From assembly GCA_963744915.1 (NCBI GenBank), contig CAVUUY010000002.1, positions 40,692 to 104,691 on the forward strand: 64,000 bases of DNA, in the 5' to 3' direction. A program made the position numbers and the translations under genes. The notes beneath the pieces are model-generated. The model was not told the origin of the DNA and searched no databases. It saw nothing but the letters and a program-made list of their open reading frames with translations. Positions 45,570-54,261 of this stretch are shown here, piece after piece (within the stretch, counting starts at the first letter, position 1; each line of letters opens with the position of its first letter). Origin of the DNA: DATAFF01 sp963744915. GTDB taxonomy: Bacteria > Pseudomonadota > Alphaproteobacteria > Rhizobiales > Aestuariivirgaceae.

Positions 45570-46214
45570 CTATTCGTCCTTGAGCCGGCGCTTCGGCACC
45601 TCGATCTCGAAAAGCTTGGGATCGGGCTGCACGCCGGGCTCGAGCTTGGCGATGTTGACGGTGGTCTTGCGGCCCTGGCCATCAACGACGATCCATTGCT
45701 GCAGCGCCGAACTGTCGGGATCGTAAACCAGAACCAGCTGACCCGGCACCAGGCTGTCCCGCGATTCCAGCGTGACCCAGAAGACCCCGGATTTTTCCTC
45801 GACGCCCAGGATCTTGGCCTCCTTCAGGAGGTCGACATCCTTGGCCAGCATGAGATTGAGAGGGGTGGCAGAGAGCGGATATTGGTCGGCCTTGTTCTTG
45901 GCATTGTTCTTCACGGTGACCCAGCGGCCGTCGGAAACGATGACGAAGGGGTTGGGCGGGGCATATTCGAAACGCATCTTGCCGGGTTTGCTGATGTAAA
46001 AGACGCCGGCCGAGACATTTCCCTTGGGGCTGACCTGGGTGAACTCGCCCTTCATCGTGGTGAGGCTGTTGAAGTAGTCCCCGAGCTTCTTCACCACCGC
46101 GAGTTGCGCCTCGCTCAGCTGGACATTGTTGGCGGCATTGGCGGTTCCGACCGCCACCATCAGGCTCGCCACGAAGGCGATCCACGGCAATCCCTCTTTC
46201 ATCCAACGGATCAT
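45570..46214 (-). CDS. lolA: Outer-membrane lipoprotein carrier protein LolA
   Basis: This 214-residue periplasmic chaperone shuttles lipoproteins from LolCDE to the outer membrane. The signal peptide is residues 1-27 (ending VGTANAA). The half-barrel core includes LGDYFNSLTTMKGEFTQVSP, GVFYISKPGKMRFEY and PNPFVIVSDGRWVTVKN, typical of alphaproteobacterial LolA. It follows ftsK by 109 bp in the same direction, a conserved pair. Confidence 0.93.
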   Translation of the reverse strand: MIRWMKEGLPWIAFVASLMVAVGTANAANNVQLSEAQLAVVKKLGDYFNSLTTMKGEFTQVSPKGNVSAGVFYISKPGKMRFEYAPPNPFVIVSDGRWVTVKNNAKNKADQYPLSATPLNLMLAKDVDLLKEAKILGVEEKSGVFWVTLESRDSLVPGQLVLVYDPDSSALQQWIVVDGQGRKTTVNIAKLEPGVQPDPKLFEIEVPKRRLKDE

Positions 46215-46323
46215 GCTCCCACCCCTTCCCTATCGCGGCACGACGAGCGTCGTGGCCTCGCGCGGCCGTGACGGTCGACACATTCATGAATAAGGCGGCA
46301 GCAATTGGGCCGCCCGTGGCAAT

Positions 46324-48936
46324 TCACTCCGCGCTCGCTCCCGGCACGAGAATTTCGCGCTTTCCGGTTGCGTTGGGGGCGGAAATGATCCCCTCCTTCT
46401 CCATGCGCTCGATCAGGCTCGCGGCCTTGTTGTAGCCGACCTGCAACCGCCGCTGGACATAGCTCGTCGAAACCTTCTTGTCGCGCAGAATCACCTGGAC
46501 CGCCTGGTCGTAAAGCTCATCGCCCGAGCCGCCACCCTCGAAGGAGCCCTCGGCGTCGCCGCCCTCGCCGGCCGCGGCATCCTCCTCGCTCTCCTCGGTG
46601 ACACCGTCGACATATTCGGGCGAACCCTGGGCCTTGAGATGGCGGACGATCTTCTCGACCTCGTCCTCGGTGACGAAGGGCGAATGGAGGCGCGAGATGC
46701 GGCCGCCGCCCGCCATGTAGAGCATGTCGCCCTGGCCGAGCAGCTGCTCGGCGCCCTGCTCGCCGAGGATGGTGCGGCTGTCGATCTTGGAGGTGACCTG
46801 GAAGCTGATGCGGGTCGGGAAGTTGGCCTTGATGGTGCCGGTGATGACGTCGACCGAGGGCCGCTGGGTCGCCATGATGACGTGGATGCCGGCGGCGCGC
46901 GCCATCTGGGCGAGGCGCTGGACGGCGCCCTCGATGTCCTTGCCGGCGACCATCATCAGATCGGCCATCTCATCGATGATGACGACGATGAAGGGGATGG
47001 GCCTGAGGTCCATCAGCTCCTTCTCGAAGATCGGCTCGCCGGTCAGATCGTCATAGCCGGTCTGGACGGTGCGCGACACCGTCTCGCCCTTGGCCAGCGC
47101 CTGGGCGACGCGCTGGTTGAAGCCGTCGATATTGCGAACGCCGAGCTTCGACATCTTGCGGTAACGGTCCTCCATCTCGCGCACCGCCCATTTGAGCGCC
47201 ACCACCGCCTTGCGCGGATCGGTCACCACCGGGGCGAGGAGATGGGGGATGCCCTCATAGACCGAGAGCTCGAGCATCTTGGGATCGATCATGATCAGGC
47301 GGCAGCGCTCCGGGGCGAGCCGGTAGAGCAGCGACAGGATCATGGTGTTGATGCCGACCGACTTGCCGGAGCCGGTGGTGCCGGCGATCAAGAGATGCGG
47401 CATGCGGGCGAGATCGGCGAAGATCGGCTCGCCGCCAATATTCTTGCCGAGCGCCAGGCAAAGGGTCTGGCCGGTCTTCTCGTAGGCATCCGAACCGAGC
47501 AGCTCGCGCAGGAAGACGGTCTCCCGCTTGACATTGGGAAGCTCGATGCCGATGACATTGCGGCCGGGCACGACGGCGACGCGGACCGACACGGCGCTCA
47601 TCGAGCGGGCGATGTCGTCGGCGAGGCCGATGACGCGGGACGATTTGATGCCGGGGGCAGGCTCGAGCTCGTACAGGGTCACGACCGGGCCGGGGCGGAC
47701 ATGGATGATCTCGCCGCGAACGCCGAAATCCTCGAGCACCCCTTCGAGCATGCGGGCATTGTTCTGGAGCACCTCGTCGGTGAGATCGGGGGCGCGGCCC
47801 TGGTGGTGGCGGGGCTCGGTCAGCAAGGTCAGGGACGGCAGCTCGAACTTGCCGCGCGGCCCGGAGCGGCTGCGGGCAGCGGCTTTGACCGGACCGGCGG
47901 CCTTGGTGACCCGCTTGCGCGGGACGGGCGGCAGGTCCTCCTCCTCGTCCTCTCCTTCATCCGCCGCTTCGTCGTCGGCGCGGTCGTCGCCGTCCTCGTC
48001 GTCCAAAGCTTCGGCGTCGTCGGCAAGGTCGTCGTCGGAATCATCCGCGTCGGCTTCCTCCTCGCCGTCGTCATCGACCGCGCGTTTGGAGCGCCGGCCG
48101 GGGTCGATCAGCCGCGGCTCGACCCGTACCACCTTGGCAGCCTCGCGCTGCGCCGGGGTTTCGGCCTTGGTTCGCGCGGCAGCGGCGGCAGCAGCGGCAG
48201 CGGCAGCAGCGGCACGCGCCGGCTTGCGGCGGCGCTTGCGCTGAAACAGGCGGCGCAGCAGCGCGCCGGAGCGTTCGACGATGCGGGCGAAGAAACCGAA
48301 GATCGCCGAGACCATGGCCTCGACCCGCTCGCCGAACAGGCCGGTCCAGGCGATCACGTCGTCGCTGCGAATGCCGAGCGCGCAGCAGGTCAGGACGGTG
48401 AAGGCGCCGGCGGTCAGCACCGAGGAGGCGCCGCGGGCGACGCCGTCATGCATGGCGAGGCCGAGCAGCCCGACGCTCATATTGTACAGGACATCGCCGA
48501 TGCCGCCGCCAAGGCCGGTGCCGAGCACCCAGCCCGGCGGCACCGGCAGGCTTGCGAGAAAGGCCGAGGCGGCGGCGCTGGCAAGCGGCCAGGAAATGAG
48601 CCGGCGCAGCGGCCGGCCGAGCGCGGAATGGCCGAGCAGGGTGAAGGCCCAGCCGAGCGGGATGACGGTCAGGGGAATGGCGCCGAGGCCGAGGCCCTGC
48701 ATGAGCTCGTCGGCGAAGGCGGCGCCGGGCCAGCCGAGCAGATTCTGCGGCGGCGCATCGATGGCGTGGTTGAGCGAGGGATCATCGGCCCGCCAGCTCG
48801 CCAGGCAGATTGCGGCCAGCCCGGCGGCGCCGATCAGGGCGAGGCCGCTCAGCTCGAGCATGCGGTTGCGGAGGAAGCGCCGCAAGCCTTCGGGAACCGC
48901 ACTGTCGCTGGTTTCGAGTGACGGGTGGAGTGACAT
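46324..48936 (-). CDS. ftsK: DNA translocase FtsK
   Basis: ATG at 48936 gives 870 residues. The N-terminal domain has four or five membrane helices (to about residue 190). Next comes a linker with a 13-residue Ala run and a strongly acidic stretch (DDDGEEEADADDSDDDLADD and beyond, about residues 285-330). The motor has GTTGSGKSVGINTMI near 518-525 and VVIIDEMADLMM as Walker B, plus ATQRPSVDVITGTIKANFP. The gamma winged helix at the C-terminus is DELYDQAVQVILRDKKVSTS followed by YVQRRLQVGYNKAA, which reads KOPS. It is complete and upstream of lolA. Confidence 0.96.
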   Translation of the reverse strand: MSLHPSLETSDSAVPEGLRRFLRNRMLELSGLALIGAAGLAAICLASWRADDPSLNHAIDAPPQNLLGWPGAAFADELMQGLGLGAIPLTVIPLGWAFTLLGHSALGRPLRRLISWPLASAAASAFLASLPVPPGWVLGTGLGGGIGDVLYNMSVGLLGLAMHDGVARGASSVLTAGAFTVLTCCALGIRSDDVIAWTGLFGERVEAMVSAIFGFFARIVERSGALLRRLFQRKRRRKPARAAAAAAAAAAAAARTKAETPAQREAAKVVRVEPRLIDPGRRSKRAVDDDGEEEADADDSDDDLADDAEALDDEDGDDRADDEAADEGEDEEEDLPPVPRKRVTKAAGPVKAAARSRSGPRGKFELPSLTLLTEPRHHQGRAPDLTDEVLQNNARMLEGVLEDFGVRGEIIHVRPGPVVTLYELEPAPGIKSSRVIGLADDIARSMSAVSVRVAVVPGRNVIGIELPNVKRETVFLRELLGSDAYEKTGQTLCLALGKNIGGEPIFADLARMPHLLIAGTTGSGKSVGINTMILSLLYRLAPERCRLIMIDPKMLELSVYEGIPHLLAPVVTDPRKAVVALKWAVREMEDRYRKMSKLGVRNIDGFNQRVAQALAKGETVSRTVQTGYDDLTGEPIFEKELMDLRPIPFIVVIIDEMADLMMVAGKDIEGAVQRLAQMARAAGIHVIMATQRPSVDVITGTIKANFPTRISFQVTSKIDSRTILGEQGAEQLLGQGDMLYMAGGGRISRLHSPFVTEDEVEKIVRHLKAQGSPEYVDGVTEESEEDAAAGEGGDAEGSFEGGGSGDELYDQAVQVILRDKKVSTSYVQRRLQVGYNKAASLIERMEKEGIISAPNATGKREILVPGASAE

Positions 48937-49058
48937 CGCCAAGCAGATTCGAAATGAGCCTCCCGGCACTGTTGCGAAGGCGTGGTTAAGGACGGGTTAA
49001 TTTTCGCGCCGGGAGGCGTGGCGGGGGGGAGGGCAATAGGCAAGTGCCGCCCCCATTT

Positions 49059-49187
49059 CCCTTCTCCCCGTCCTTCGACGGGGAGAAGGTGCCCCGGAGG
49101 GGCGGATGAGGGGAAACTTCTTTGCAAGCTCGACCACCCCTCACCCGCCCTTCGGGCACCCTCTCCCCGCTGGCGCGGGGCGAGGGG
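49059..49187. repeat. Inverted pair of GC-rich intergenic palindromic repeats (RIME-like)
   Basis: Two copies of a roughly 52-bp element face each other. Copy A (49059-49113) has CTTCTCCCCG...CGGGGAGAAGG then GGAGGGGCGGATGAGGGG; copy B (49136-49187), read on the other strand, has CGCCCCGC...GCGGGGAGAGGGTGCCC and AAGGGCGGGTGAGGGG. Each can fold into a hairpin. The consensus (CCCTCACCCG...CTCTCCCCGC) is the type scattered between genes in Hyphomicrobiales. It separates ftsK from the truncated PP2C-like paralogue and may also terminate transcription. Confidence 0.75.
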
Positions 49188-49208
49188 AAAGAACGAGGCC
49201 GCCTCGGG

Positions 49209-50735
49209 CTAGACGGGCTGCGAGGTCGGTGCCGGCGGCTTGGCTGCCGTGCGATCGATGCCGAGCGCCTTGATCGGATCAACCACGACGATGGTGATGT
49301 CACCACCAAGGGGCTGCAATATCATACTGCGAAGCGTAGACAATGCGTTGGCACACCGCTGGAGCGAATCCCGAAATTCCTCTTCCGTCTGGTTCATGCT
49401 CACCCGGAATTTACGTGGAACGGCGTCGGGATGCGGATAGGCGCCGTCGAGCATGGCGTTGATCATGTCGATGGTTGGTTGGACTTGGAGAAGTTTTTCG
49501 AGTTGGCCGGCGTCAGCAAAGAGCTTGAACGTTCCATGTTGCTCGAGCGCTTTCTCCTTTCTCTCGATGGCCTTCATCGTCCGCGCAGCGATCAGATCCG
49601 ACAGCGCATCCTGCAGGTCGCCAATCTTGGCGATGTGACCCAGTTTTTCTGGACCCAAGGCCTCGTCGAGGGCGGCGGCGCCGACCTGACCAAGCGCGTT
49701 ACAGGCTCCGTCAGAGAGGGAGACGAGGAACGCGCCTTGGCGCAGCGTGACATCGCGGGGAAGCGGTTTTGAGAGATCCGCCGTCGCGATCTCGACGAAG
49801 CCACGCCCAGGATCGAAAGCCAGCAGGGTCTGGCCATTTCGAGGCCGTGGCGTCACGAGAAGGTCTCCGTCAGGAAGGGGCCTCGCGCCGTAGCCGCCAA
49901 CCAACGGATTCGACTCTGTCGGCTCGCCGGTCAGCAGAAACTGGTTCAGGTCCTCGCATGCGTTCACGGATCCGACAGGGTTCGGCCCGCCGCCCAGGCT
50001 CACGGCGAGAGCGCCGTTGTCGCGCGTGATGGCAAAAGTATCGAGGATGGTCACATATGGCGGCGGCCGCCATTCGGTGGTGTCGCGATCGCACATCCGA
50101 TAGTTGCTGCCGGTCGCAGCCGAGACGCCCCGCGGCATTCGCGGAACGTCGCTGAGATCTGTCGCAGGGTCCTCTCCGACAGTTCGCAGCATCTCGTGGC
50201 CCCCTAGCCTATATTGCGGGAGGTAGTGATTTTCCTGGAGATCGCCGATGGTATCGCCGACGCTGCGCCAGTTGCCCACGCCGGCATAGGAGCGCAGGTC
50301 GTCCTTGATCGAGGCCCTTACTTCGTGGTTGTGCTTGGTGCCGTCTCGTACCGTCAAACGGATGCCGAGCTTTCCCTTGCCGATCGTGGCATCCCAGGCG
50401 GCATCGAAGAGCGCAAGGCGATAGGCTTGCAGAACGGCCGGATAGTCCGATGTGGGTGGCTTAGAATCCTGACGCGTCCGTTCGAGGAGCCGGCTCAAAC
50501 CATCGAGACCCTGGATGAGATTGCCTTCAGCCTTCAGGACGTTTTTGGCTGACGCGACCGCATCGCGGGCCTCTTGTCTGAAAGCGAACTTTGCGAAGAT
50601 TAGTTCGACGCCCTTTCTGTCGCCTTTCACCACGGCCTTCCAGAGGACGCTCGCGGCACGCTTCGCTCCAAGCTGGAGCAATGTGCCAGAAGGGGCCATG
50701 TGATGCCTGCCAAATGCACCAATGCGATCGGCCAT
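49209..50735 (-). CDS. Unrecognised protein, tandem paralogue 1 (degenerate PP2C-like), C-terminally truncated
   Basis: This 508-residue protein is roughly half identical to its neighbour (50844-52475), most clearly over residues 19-120 and 195-365. ATG at 50735 is chosen to match the neighbour start MADRIGA. I do not recognise a family with confidence. Weak PP2C-phosphatase landmarks occur: GALAVSLGGG (241-250) where PP2C has aDGmGG, FLVSLSDGACNALG (336-349) where PP2C has FLxLxSDGlwd, and GGDITIVVVD (477-486) where it has DNiTvivv. The first metal Asp is missing. No signal peptide or membrane segment. It ends at a TAG exactly where the paralogue has TCG and continues for 51 residues. Confidence 0.7.
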   Translation of the reverse strand: MADRIGAFGRHHMAPSGTLLQLGAKRAASVLWKAVVKGDRKGVELIFAKFAFRQEARDAVASAKNVLKAEGNLIQGLDGLSRLLERTRQDSKPPTSDYPAVLQAYRLALFDAAWDATIGKGKLGIRLTVRDGTKHNHEVRASIKDDLRSYAGVGNWRSVGDTIGDLQENHYLPQYRLGGHEMLRTVGEDPATDLSDVPRMPRGVSAATGSNYRMCDRDTTEWRPPPYVTILDTFAITRDNGALAVSLGGGPNPVGSVNACEDLNQFLLTGEPTESNPLVGGYGARPLPDGDLLVTPRPRNGQTLLAFDPGRGFVEIATADLSKPLPRDVTLRQGAFLVSLSDGACNALGQVGAAALDEALGPEKLGHIAKIGDLQDALSDLIAARTMKAIERKEKALEQHGTFKLFADAGQLEKLLQVQPTIDMINAMLDGAYPHPDAVPRKFRVSMNQTEEEFRDSLQRCANALSTLRSMILQPLGGDITIVVVDPIKALGIDRTAAKPPAPTSQPV

Positions 50736-50846
50736 GATGCTGCCCCCCATTTGAGATCGTTATCTATAGATCAACGACAAGATGGCCCTGTGCTGTTCGG
50801 CACAGGCGGGGGCAAAAAGATTGCGGCCGATCCGGGCCCCGGTTCA
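50736..50846 (-). repeat. Duplicated leader, copy 1 (upstream of paralogue 1)
   Basis: This segment is a near copy of 52476-52588. Shared blocks are agatcgttatct(a/g)tagatca, gatggccctgtgctgttcgg followed by cacaggcgggggcaaaaag, and a GC palindrome. The hairpin CCTGTGC-loop-GCACAGG and the palindrome GATCCGGGCCCCGGTTC (one mismatch to the perfect copy) lie in it, followed on the minus strand by CTTTTTG, so it probably terminates paralogue 2 and starts paralogue 1. The repeat shows that gene and leader were duplicated together (~1.74 kb unit). Confidence 0.75.
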
Positions 50847-52475
50847 GACATAGTCGGCGAGATCGAAGTCCATGTCGTCATCGCTCGAGGAGCTGCCCGT
50901 CGAGTCGCGGTGAACTGGAGGCGGTTGCGGCTTGAGATTCAAGAGCGGGCCACCCGCATGCAGCTCGTCCGGGTCGGACAGGAAATCGGCCTCCTCGGGC
51001 GAGACGGGTTGCTGGGCCGGTGCCGGCGGCTTGGCTGCCGTGGGCTCGATGCCGAGTGCTTCGATCGGATCAACCACGGCGATGGTCAAGTTACCACCGA
51101 GGGGCCGCGATATCATCCTGTGAAGCTTAGGCAATTCCTTGGCACACCACCGGACCGAATCCTGAAATTCCTTTTCCGTCTGCTCCATGCTCACCCGGCC
51201 TTCGCGTGGAACGGCGTCGGGATAGGCACCGTCGAGCATGGCGTTGATCATGTTGACGGTCGGTACAAGCTGATACGGTCTGTTCAGTTGACCGCCTTTC
51301 AAATACATCTCGAACAATTGGAGATTCACGACGGCTTTCTTCTTTCTCTCGATGGCCTTCATCGTCCCCGCAGCGATCAGTTCCGACAGCGCATCCTGCA
51401 GGTCGCCAATCTTGGCGATTTGATTGCGATTTTCTGGACCCATGGCCTCGTCGAGGGCGGCGGCGCCGACCCGACCAAGCGCGTTGCCGGCTGCGTCCGA
51501 GAGGGAGACGAGGAACGCGCCTTGGGGCAGCGTGACATTGCGGAGATGCGGCTTTGAGAGATCCGCCGCCGCGATTTCGACGAAGCCTTGCCCAGGAATG
51601 AAAGCCAGCAGGGTCTGGCCATTTCGAGGCAGTGCCGTCACGAGAAGGTCTCTGTCAGGAAGGAGCCTCGCGACGTAGCCGCCAATATACCGATTCGACT
51701 CTGTCGGCTCGCCGCTCAGCAGAAACTGGTTCAGGTCCTTGCATGCGCTCTCGGATCCGCCATGCAGCGCCCCGTTGCCGAAGCTGAAGGCGAAAGCGCC
51801 TTTGCCGGACCAAATGTCAAATGATTGCTGAAGGGTCACATGCGCCGGGGGCCGCCATTGGGTGGTGTGGAGATCGCATTCCCGATAGTTGCTGCCGGTC
51901 GCAACCGAGACGCCAGGCGGCATTCCCTCATGCTTTGTGAGACCTTTCGCAGGGTCCGCTCCGACGGTTCGCGACATCTCGTGGGGCGATCGGCTCTTTC
52001 CCTGGAGATCGCGGATGGTCCCGCCGACGCTGTTCCAGTCGCCCACGCCGGCATAGGAGCGCATCTCGGCCTTGATCTTGTCGTCTCGGACCGTCGAACG
52101 GATGGCGAGCTTTTCCTTGCCGATCGTGGCGTCCCAGGCGGCATCGAATAGCGCAAGGCGATAGGCTTGCACAACGGACTGACCGCCCAATGTGGGTGGC
52201 AGAAAATCCTGGCGCGTCCGTTCGAGGAGCCGGCTCAAACCATCGAGACCCTGGGTGAAATTCCCTTCAACCGTCAGGACCGCTTTGGCCGACGCGACCG
52301 CATCGCGGGCCCGTTGTCTGGAATCGTTCTTCTTCAAAGTCCGGTCGACGCCGGGGCTGTCTCCTTTCACCACGGCCTTCCAGAGGACGCTCGCGGTACG
52401 CTTGCCTCCGAGTTGGCGGAAGGTGCCAGAAGGGCTGGCGTGAAGCCTGCCAATTGCGCCAATACGATCGGCCAT
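50844..52475 (-). CDS. Unrecognised protein, tandem paralogue 2 (degenerate PP2C-like) with acidic C-terminal tail
   Basis: This 543-residue protein is the fuller copy of the tandem pair. Residues 1-135 are helical and basic; 190-480 align with paralogue 1 and carry the same weak PP2C pattern, more degenerate: GAFAFSFGNG (226-235), FLVSLSDAAGNALG (321-334, lacking the Gly of SDG) and GGNLTIAVVD (460-469, Asp replaced by Asn). Metal-dependent phosphatase activity is therefore unlikely. The tail (about 480-543) is Pro-rich, then SPEEADFLSDPDELHAGG and the Ser/Asp run SSSSDDDMDFDLADYV. No signal peptide. It lies between amtB and paralogue 1, each with its own leader. Confidence 0.72.
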   Translation of the reverse strand: MADRIGAIGRLHASPSGTFRQLGGKRTASVLWKAVVKGDSPGVDRTLKKNDSRQRARDAVASAKAVLTVEGNFTQGLDGLSRLLERTRQDFLPPTLGGQSVVQAYRLALFDAAWDATIGKEKLAIRSTVRDDKIKAEMRSYAGVGDWNSVGGTIRDLQGKSRSPHEMSRTVGADPAKGLTKHEGMPPGVSVATGSNYRECDLHTTQWRPPAHVTLQQSFDIWSGKGAFAFSFGNGALHGGSESACKDLNQFLLSGEPTESNRYIGGYVARLLPDRDLLVTALPRNGQTLLAFIPGQGFVEIAAADLSKPHLRNVTLPQGAFLVSLSDAAGNALGRVGAAALDEAMGPENRNQIAKIGDLQDALSELIAAGTMKAIERKKKAVVNLQLFEMYLKGGQLNRPYQLVPTVNMINAMLDGAYPDAVPREGRVSMEQTEKEFQDSVRWCAKELPKLHRMISRPLGGNLTIAVVDPIEALGIEPTAAKPPAPAQQPVSPEEADFLSDPDELHAGGPLLNLKPQPPPVHRDSTGSSSSDDDMDFDLADYV

Positions 52476-52588
52476 GATGCTGCCTCCCCCATTTCAGATC
52501 GTTATCTGTAGATCATCGGCCAAGATGGCCCTGTGCTGTTCGGCACAGGCGGGGGCAAAAAGATTGCGGCCGAACCGGGCCCCGGTTC
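52476..52588 (-). repeat. Duplicated leader, copy 2 (upstream of paralogue 2)
   Basis: This is the second copy of the ~110-bp leader described at 50736-50846, with few differences. It holds the stem-loop CCTGTGC/GCACAGG (52530-52549) and the AT-richer block gatcgttatctgtagatcat near the start codon, which is the most likely promoter zone although no consensus hexamers are clear. Confidence 0.75.
52557..52588 (-). terminator. Probable intrinsic terminator downstream of amtB
   Basis: On the minus strand the perfect palindrome GAACCGGGGCCCGGTTC (52572-52588) starts 25 bp after the amtB stop and is followed ten bases later by TTTTT. The T run is offset, so efficiency is uncertain. The same structure, with one mismatch, overlaps the stop codon of paralogue 2. 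Confidence 0.5.
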
Positions 52589-52613
52589 AGCCGCACCGCA
52601 CGCTTCGAGCCGG

Positions 52614-54170
52614 TCAGTTGTAGGCCTGCTCGCCGTGGCTCACGATGTCGAGGCCTTCGCGCTCCTCCTGCTCGCTGACCCTGAGGCCGATGGTGGCCCG
52701 GCAGATCATCAAGGCGGCAAGGCTGACCAGCGCGGTCCAGACGGCAGCGATGGCGACCGCCCAGAACTGGGCCATGAACTGGGTCGAGAAGACATAGGGC
52801 GCGAGCTTGCTCGAGGTATCGCCGGCGAGGTAGTCGGTGACGCCGACGCCGCCGAGCGCCGGGTTGACGAAGATGCCGGTGAGCAGCGCCCCGACCATGC
52901 CGCCGATGCCGTGGACGCCGAAGACGTCGAGGGCATCGTCATAACCGAGCCGGCGCTTCAGCCAGACCACGGCCCACAGGCAGAGGAACCCGGCAGCGAT
53001 CCCCACCGCGATGGCGCCGGCAGGGCCGACCCAGCCGCAGGCCGGGGTGATGCCGACCAGCCCCGCCACCGCTCCCGAGGCGGCACCGAGGAGGCTCGCA
53101 TGGCCGCGCGTCAGATATTCGCCAAGCGACCAGGCGAGGGCCGCCGCCGCCGTGGCGATGGTGGTGTTGAGCACGACCAGCGCGGTCAGCCCGTTGGCCT
53201 CGAGGTTGGAGCCGGCGTTGAAGCCGTACCAGCCGACCCACAGGAGGCAGGCGCCGATGAAGGTGAGGGCGAGATTGTGCGGCGCCATCGGCTCGCGGCC
53301 GAAGCCGACGCGGGGGCCGAGTACGAGGGCGCAGACCAGCCCGGCGACGCCGGCATTGACATGGACGACGGTGCCGCCGGCAAAGTCGAGGGCGCCGAGA
53401 TTGAACAGATAGCCATTGGTGGCACCGATGGCCGAACCAAGCGCCGACAGCACGTCGGCCTTGGCCTGGTCGGTGGCCGCGGCCGTGTAATCGGCGAGGA
53501 ATTTCGCGGCGGTGCTCTCGCCCAATATGCCGTTGAGATAGGGCAGGTTGGCCTGGCTCAGCGTGTAGGCGTCGGGGCCGGCCCAGAACCACACCATATG
53601 GGCGACCGGCAGATAGGCGAAAGTGAACCACAGGACGATGAACAGCAGCACGGCGGAAAACTTCATGCGCTCGGCGAAGGCACCGACAATGAGCGCCGGG
53701 GTGATGCAGGCAAAGGTCATCTGGAACGTCACATAGACGAATTCCGGAATGAAGATCTCCTTCGAGAAGGTGGCGGCCATGGTGTTGATGTCGACGCCGG
53801 CCAGCATCGCCTTGGAAAAACCGCCGATGAAGGGGGTGAGGGCGGCGGAGCCGTTGCCGGAAAAGGCCAGCGAGTAGCCATAGGCCACCCACAGGATGGA
53901 GATCAGGCAGAAGCACATGAACACCTGCATGAACACCGAGAGGACATTCTTCGAGCGCACCAGGCCGCCATAGAACAGGGCAAGGCCAGGGATGGTCATG
54001 AGGATGACCAGGATGGTGGCGACGAGCATCCAGCTCGTGTCGCCCTTGTTCACGGTCGCAGCAGCGAAGGCCGGAGGAACCGCGGCACAAAGGGCGGCAG
54101 CCGCCCCGAGCGCGGTGGCGAGGAAACGGCGGAGCCGTCCCGCGGCGGTCGGCAAGTCAATCTGCTTCAT
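52614..54170 (-). CDS. amtB: Ammonium transporter AmtB
   Basis: This 518-residue protein has an N-terminal signal-like segment (to AFAAATVNKGDT), then eleven helices. FYGGLVRSKNVLSV, the pore Asp region AERMKFSAVLLFIVLWFTFAY, LDFAGGTVVHVNAGVAGL with the first pore His, PHNL, and DVFGVHGIGGMVGALLTGIF with the second pore His are diagnostic. It imports ammonium/ammonia. A sigma-54 promoter lies 74 bp upstream. The PII gene glnK, usually directly upstream in this order, is missing from the neighbourhood. Confidence 0.96.
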   Translation of the reverse strand: MKQIDLPTAAGRLRRFLATALGAAAALCAAVPPAFAAATVNKGDTSWMLVATILVILMTIPGLALFYGGLVRSKNVLSVFMQVFMCFCLISILWVAYGYSLAFSGNGSAALTPFIGGFSKAMLAGVDINTMAATFSKEIFIPEFVYVTFQMTFACITPALIVGAFAERMKFSAVLLFIVLWFTFAYLPVAHMVWFWAGPDAYTLSQANLPYLNGILGESTAAKFLADYTAAATDQAKADVLSALGSAIGATNGYLFNLGALDFAGGTVVHVNAGVAGLVCALVLGPRVGFGREPMAPHNLALTFIGACLLWVGWYGFNAGSNLEANGLTALVVLNTTIATAAAALAWSLGEYLTRGHASLLGAASGAVAGLVGITPACGWVGPAGAIAVGIAAGFLCLWAVVWLKRRLGYDDALDVFGVHGIGGMVGALLTGIFVNPALGGVGVTDYLAGDTSSKLAPYVFSTQFMAQFWAVAIAAVWTALVSLAALMICRATIGLRVSEQEEREGLDIVSHGEQAYN

Positions 54171-54243
54171 GTTCAGGGCTCTCCGGTGATCACGCCAGGC
54201 AAGGGTCCCCTGCCGATCGACAGCGTTCCCTCGCGAGGCGCTA

Positions 54244-54261
54244 AACCAAGATCCGTGCCAG
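54244..54261 (-). promoter_or_regulatory. Sigma-54 promoter of amtB
   Basis: On the minus strand CTGGCACGGATCTTGGTT matches the RpoN consensus YTGGCACGRNNNTTGCW at all fixed positions except the last C (TTGG for TTGC). The invariant GG and the -24/-12 spacing are correct. Transcription would start about 60 nt before the amtB ATG. It implies NtrC-type nitrogen control; an NtrC enhancer site was not identified. Confidence 0.82.

Noticed and set aside
46639..48921. 760-codon plus-strand frame opposite ftsK
   Set aside because: Antisense shadow of ftsK; the low-complexity residues mirror the FtsK linker. No domain recognisable.
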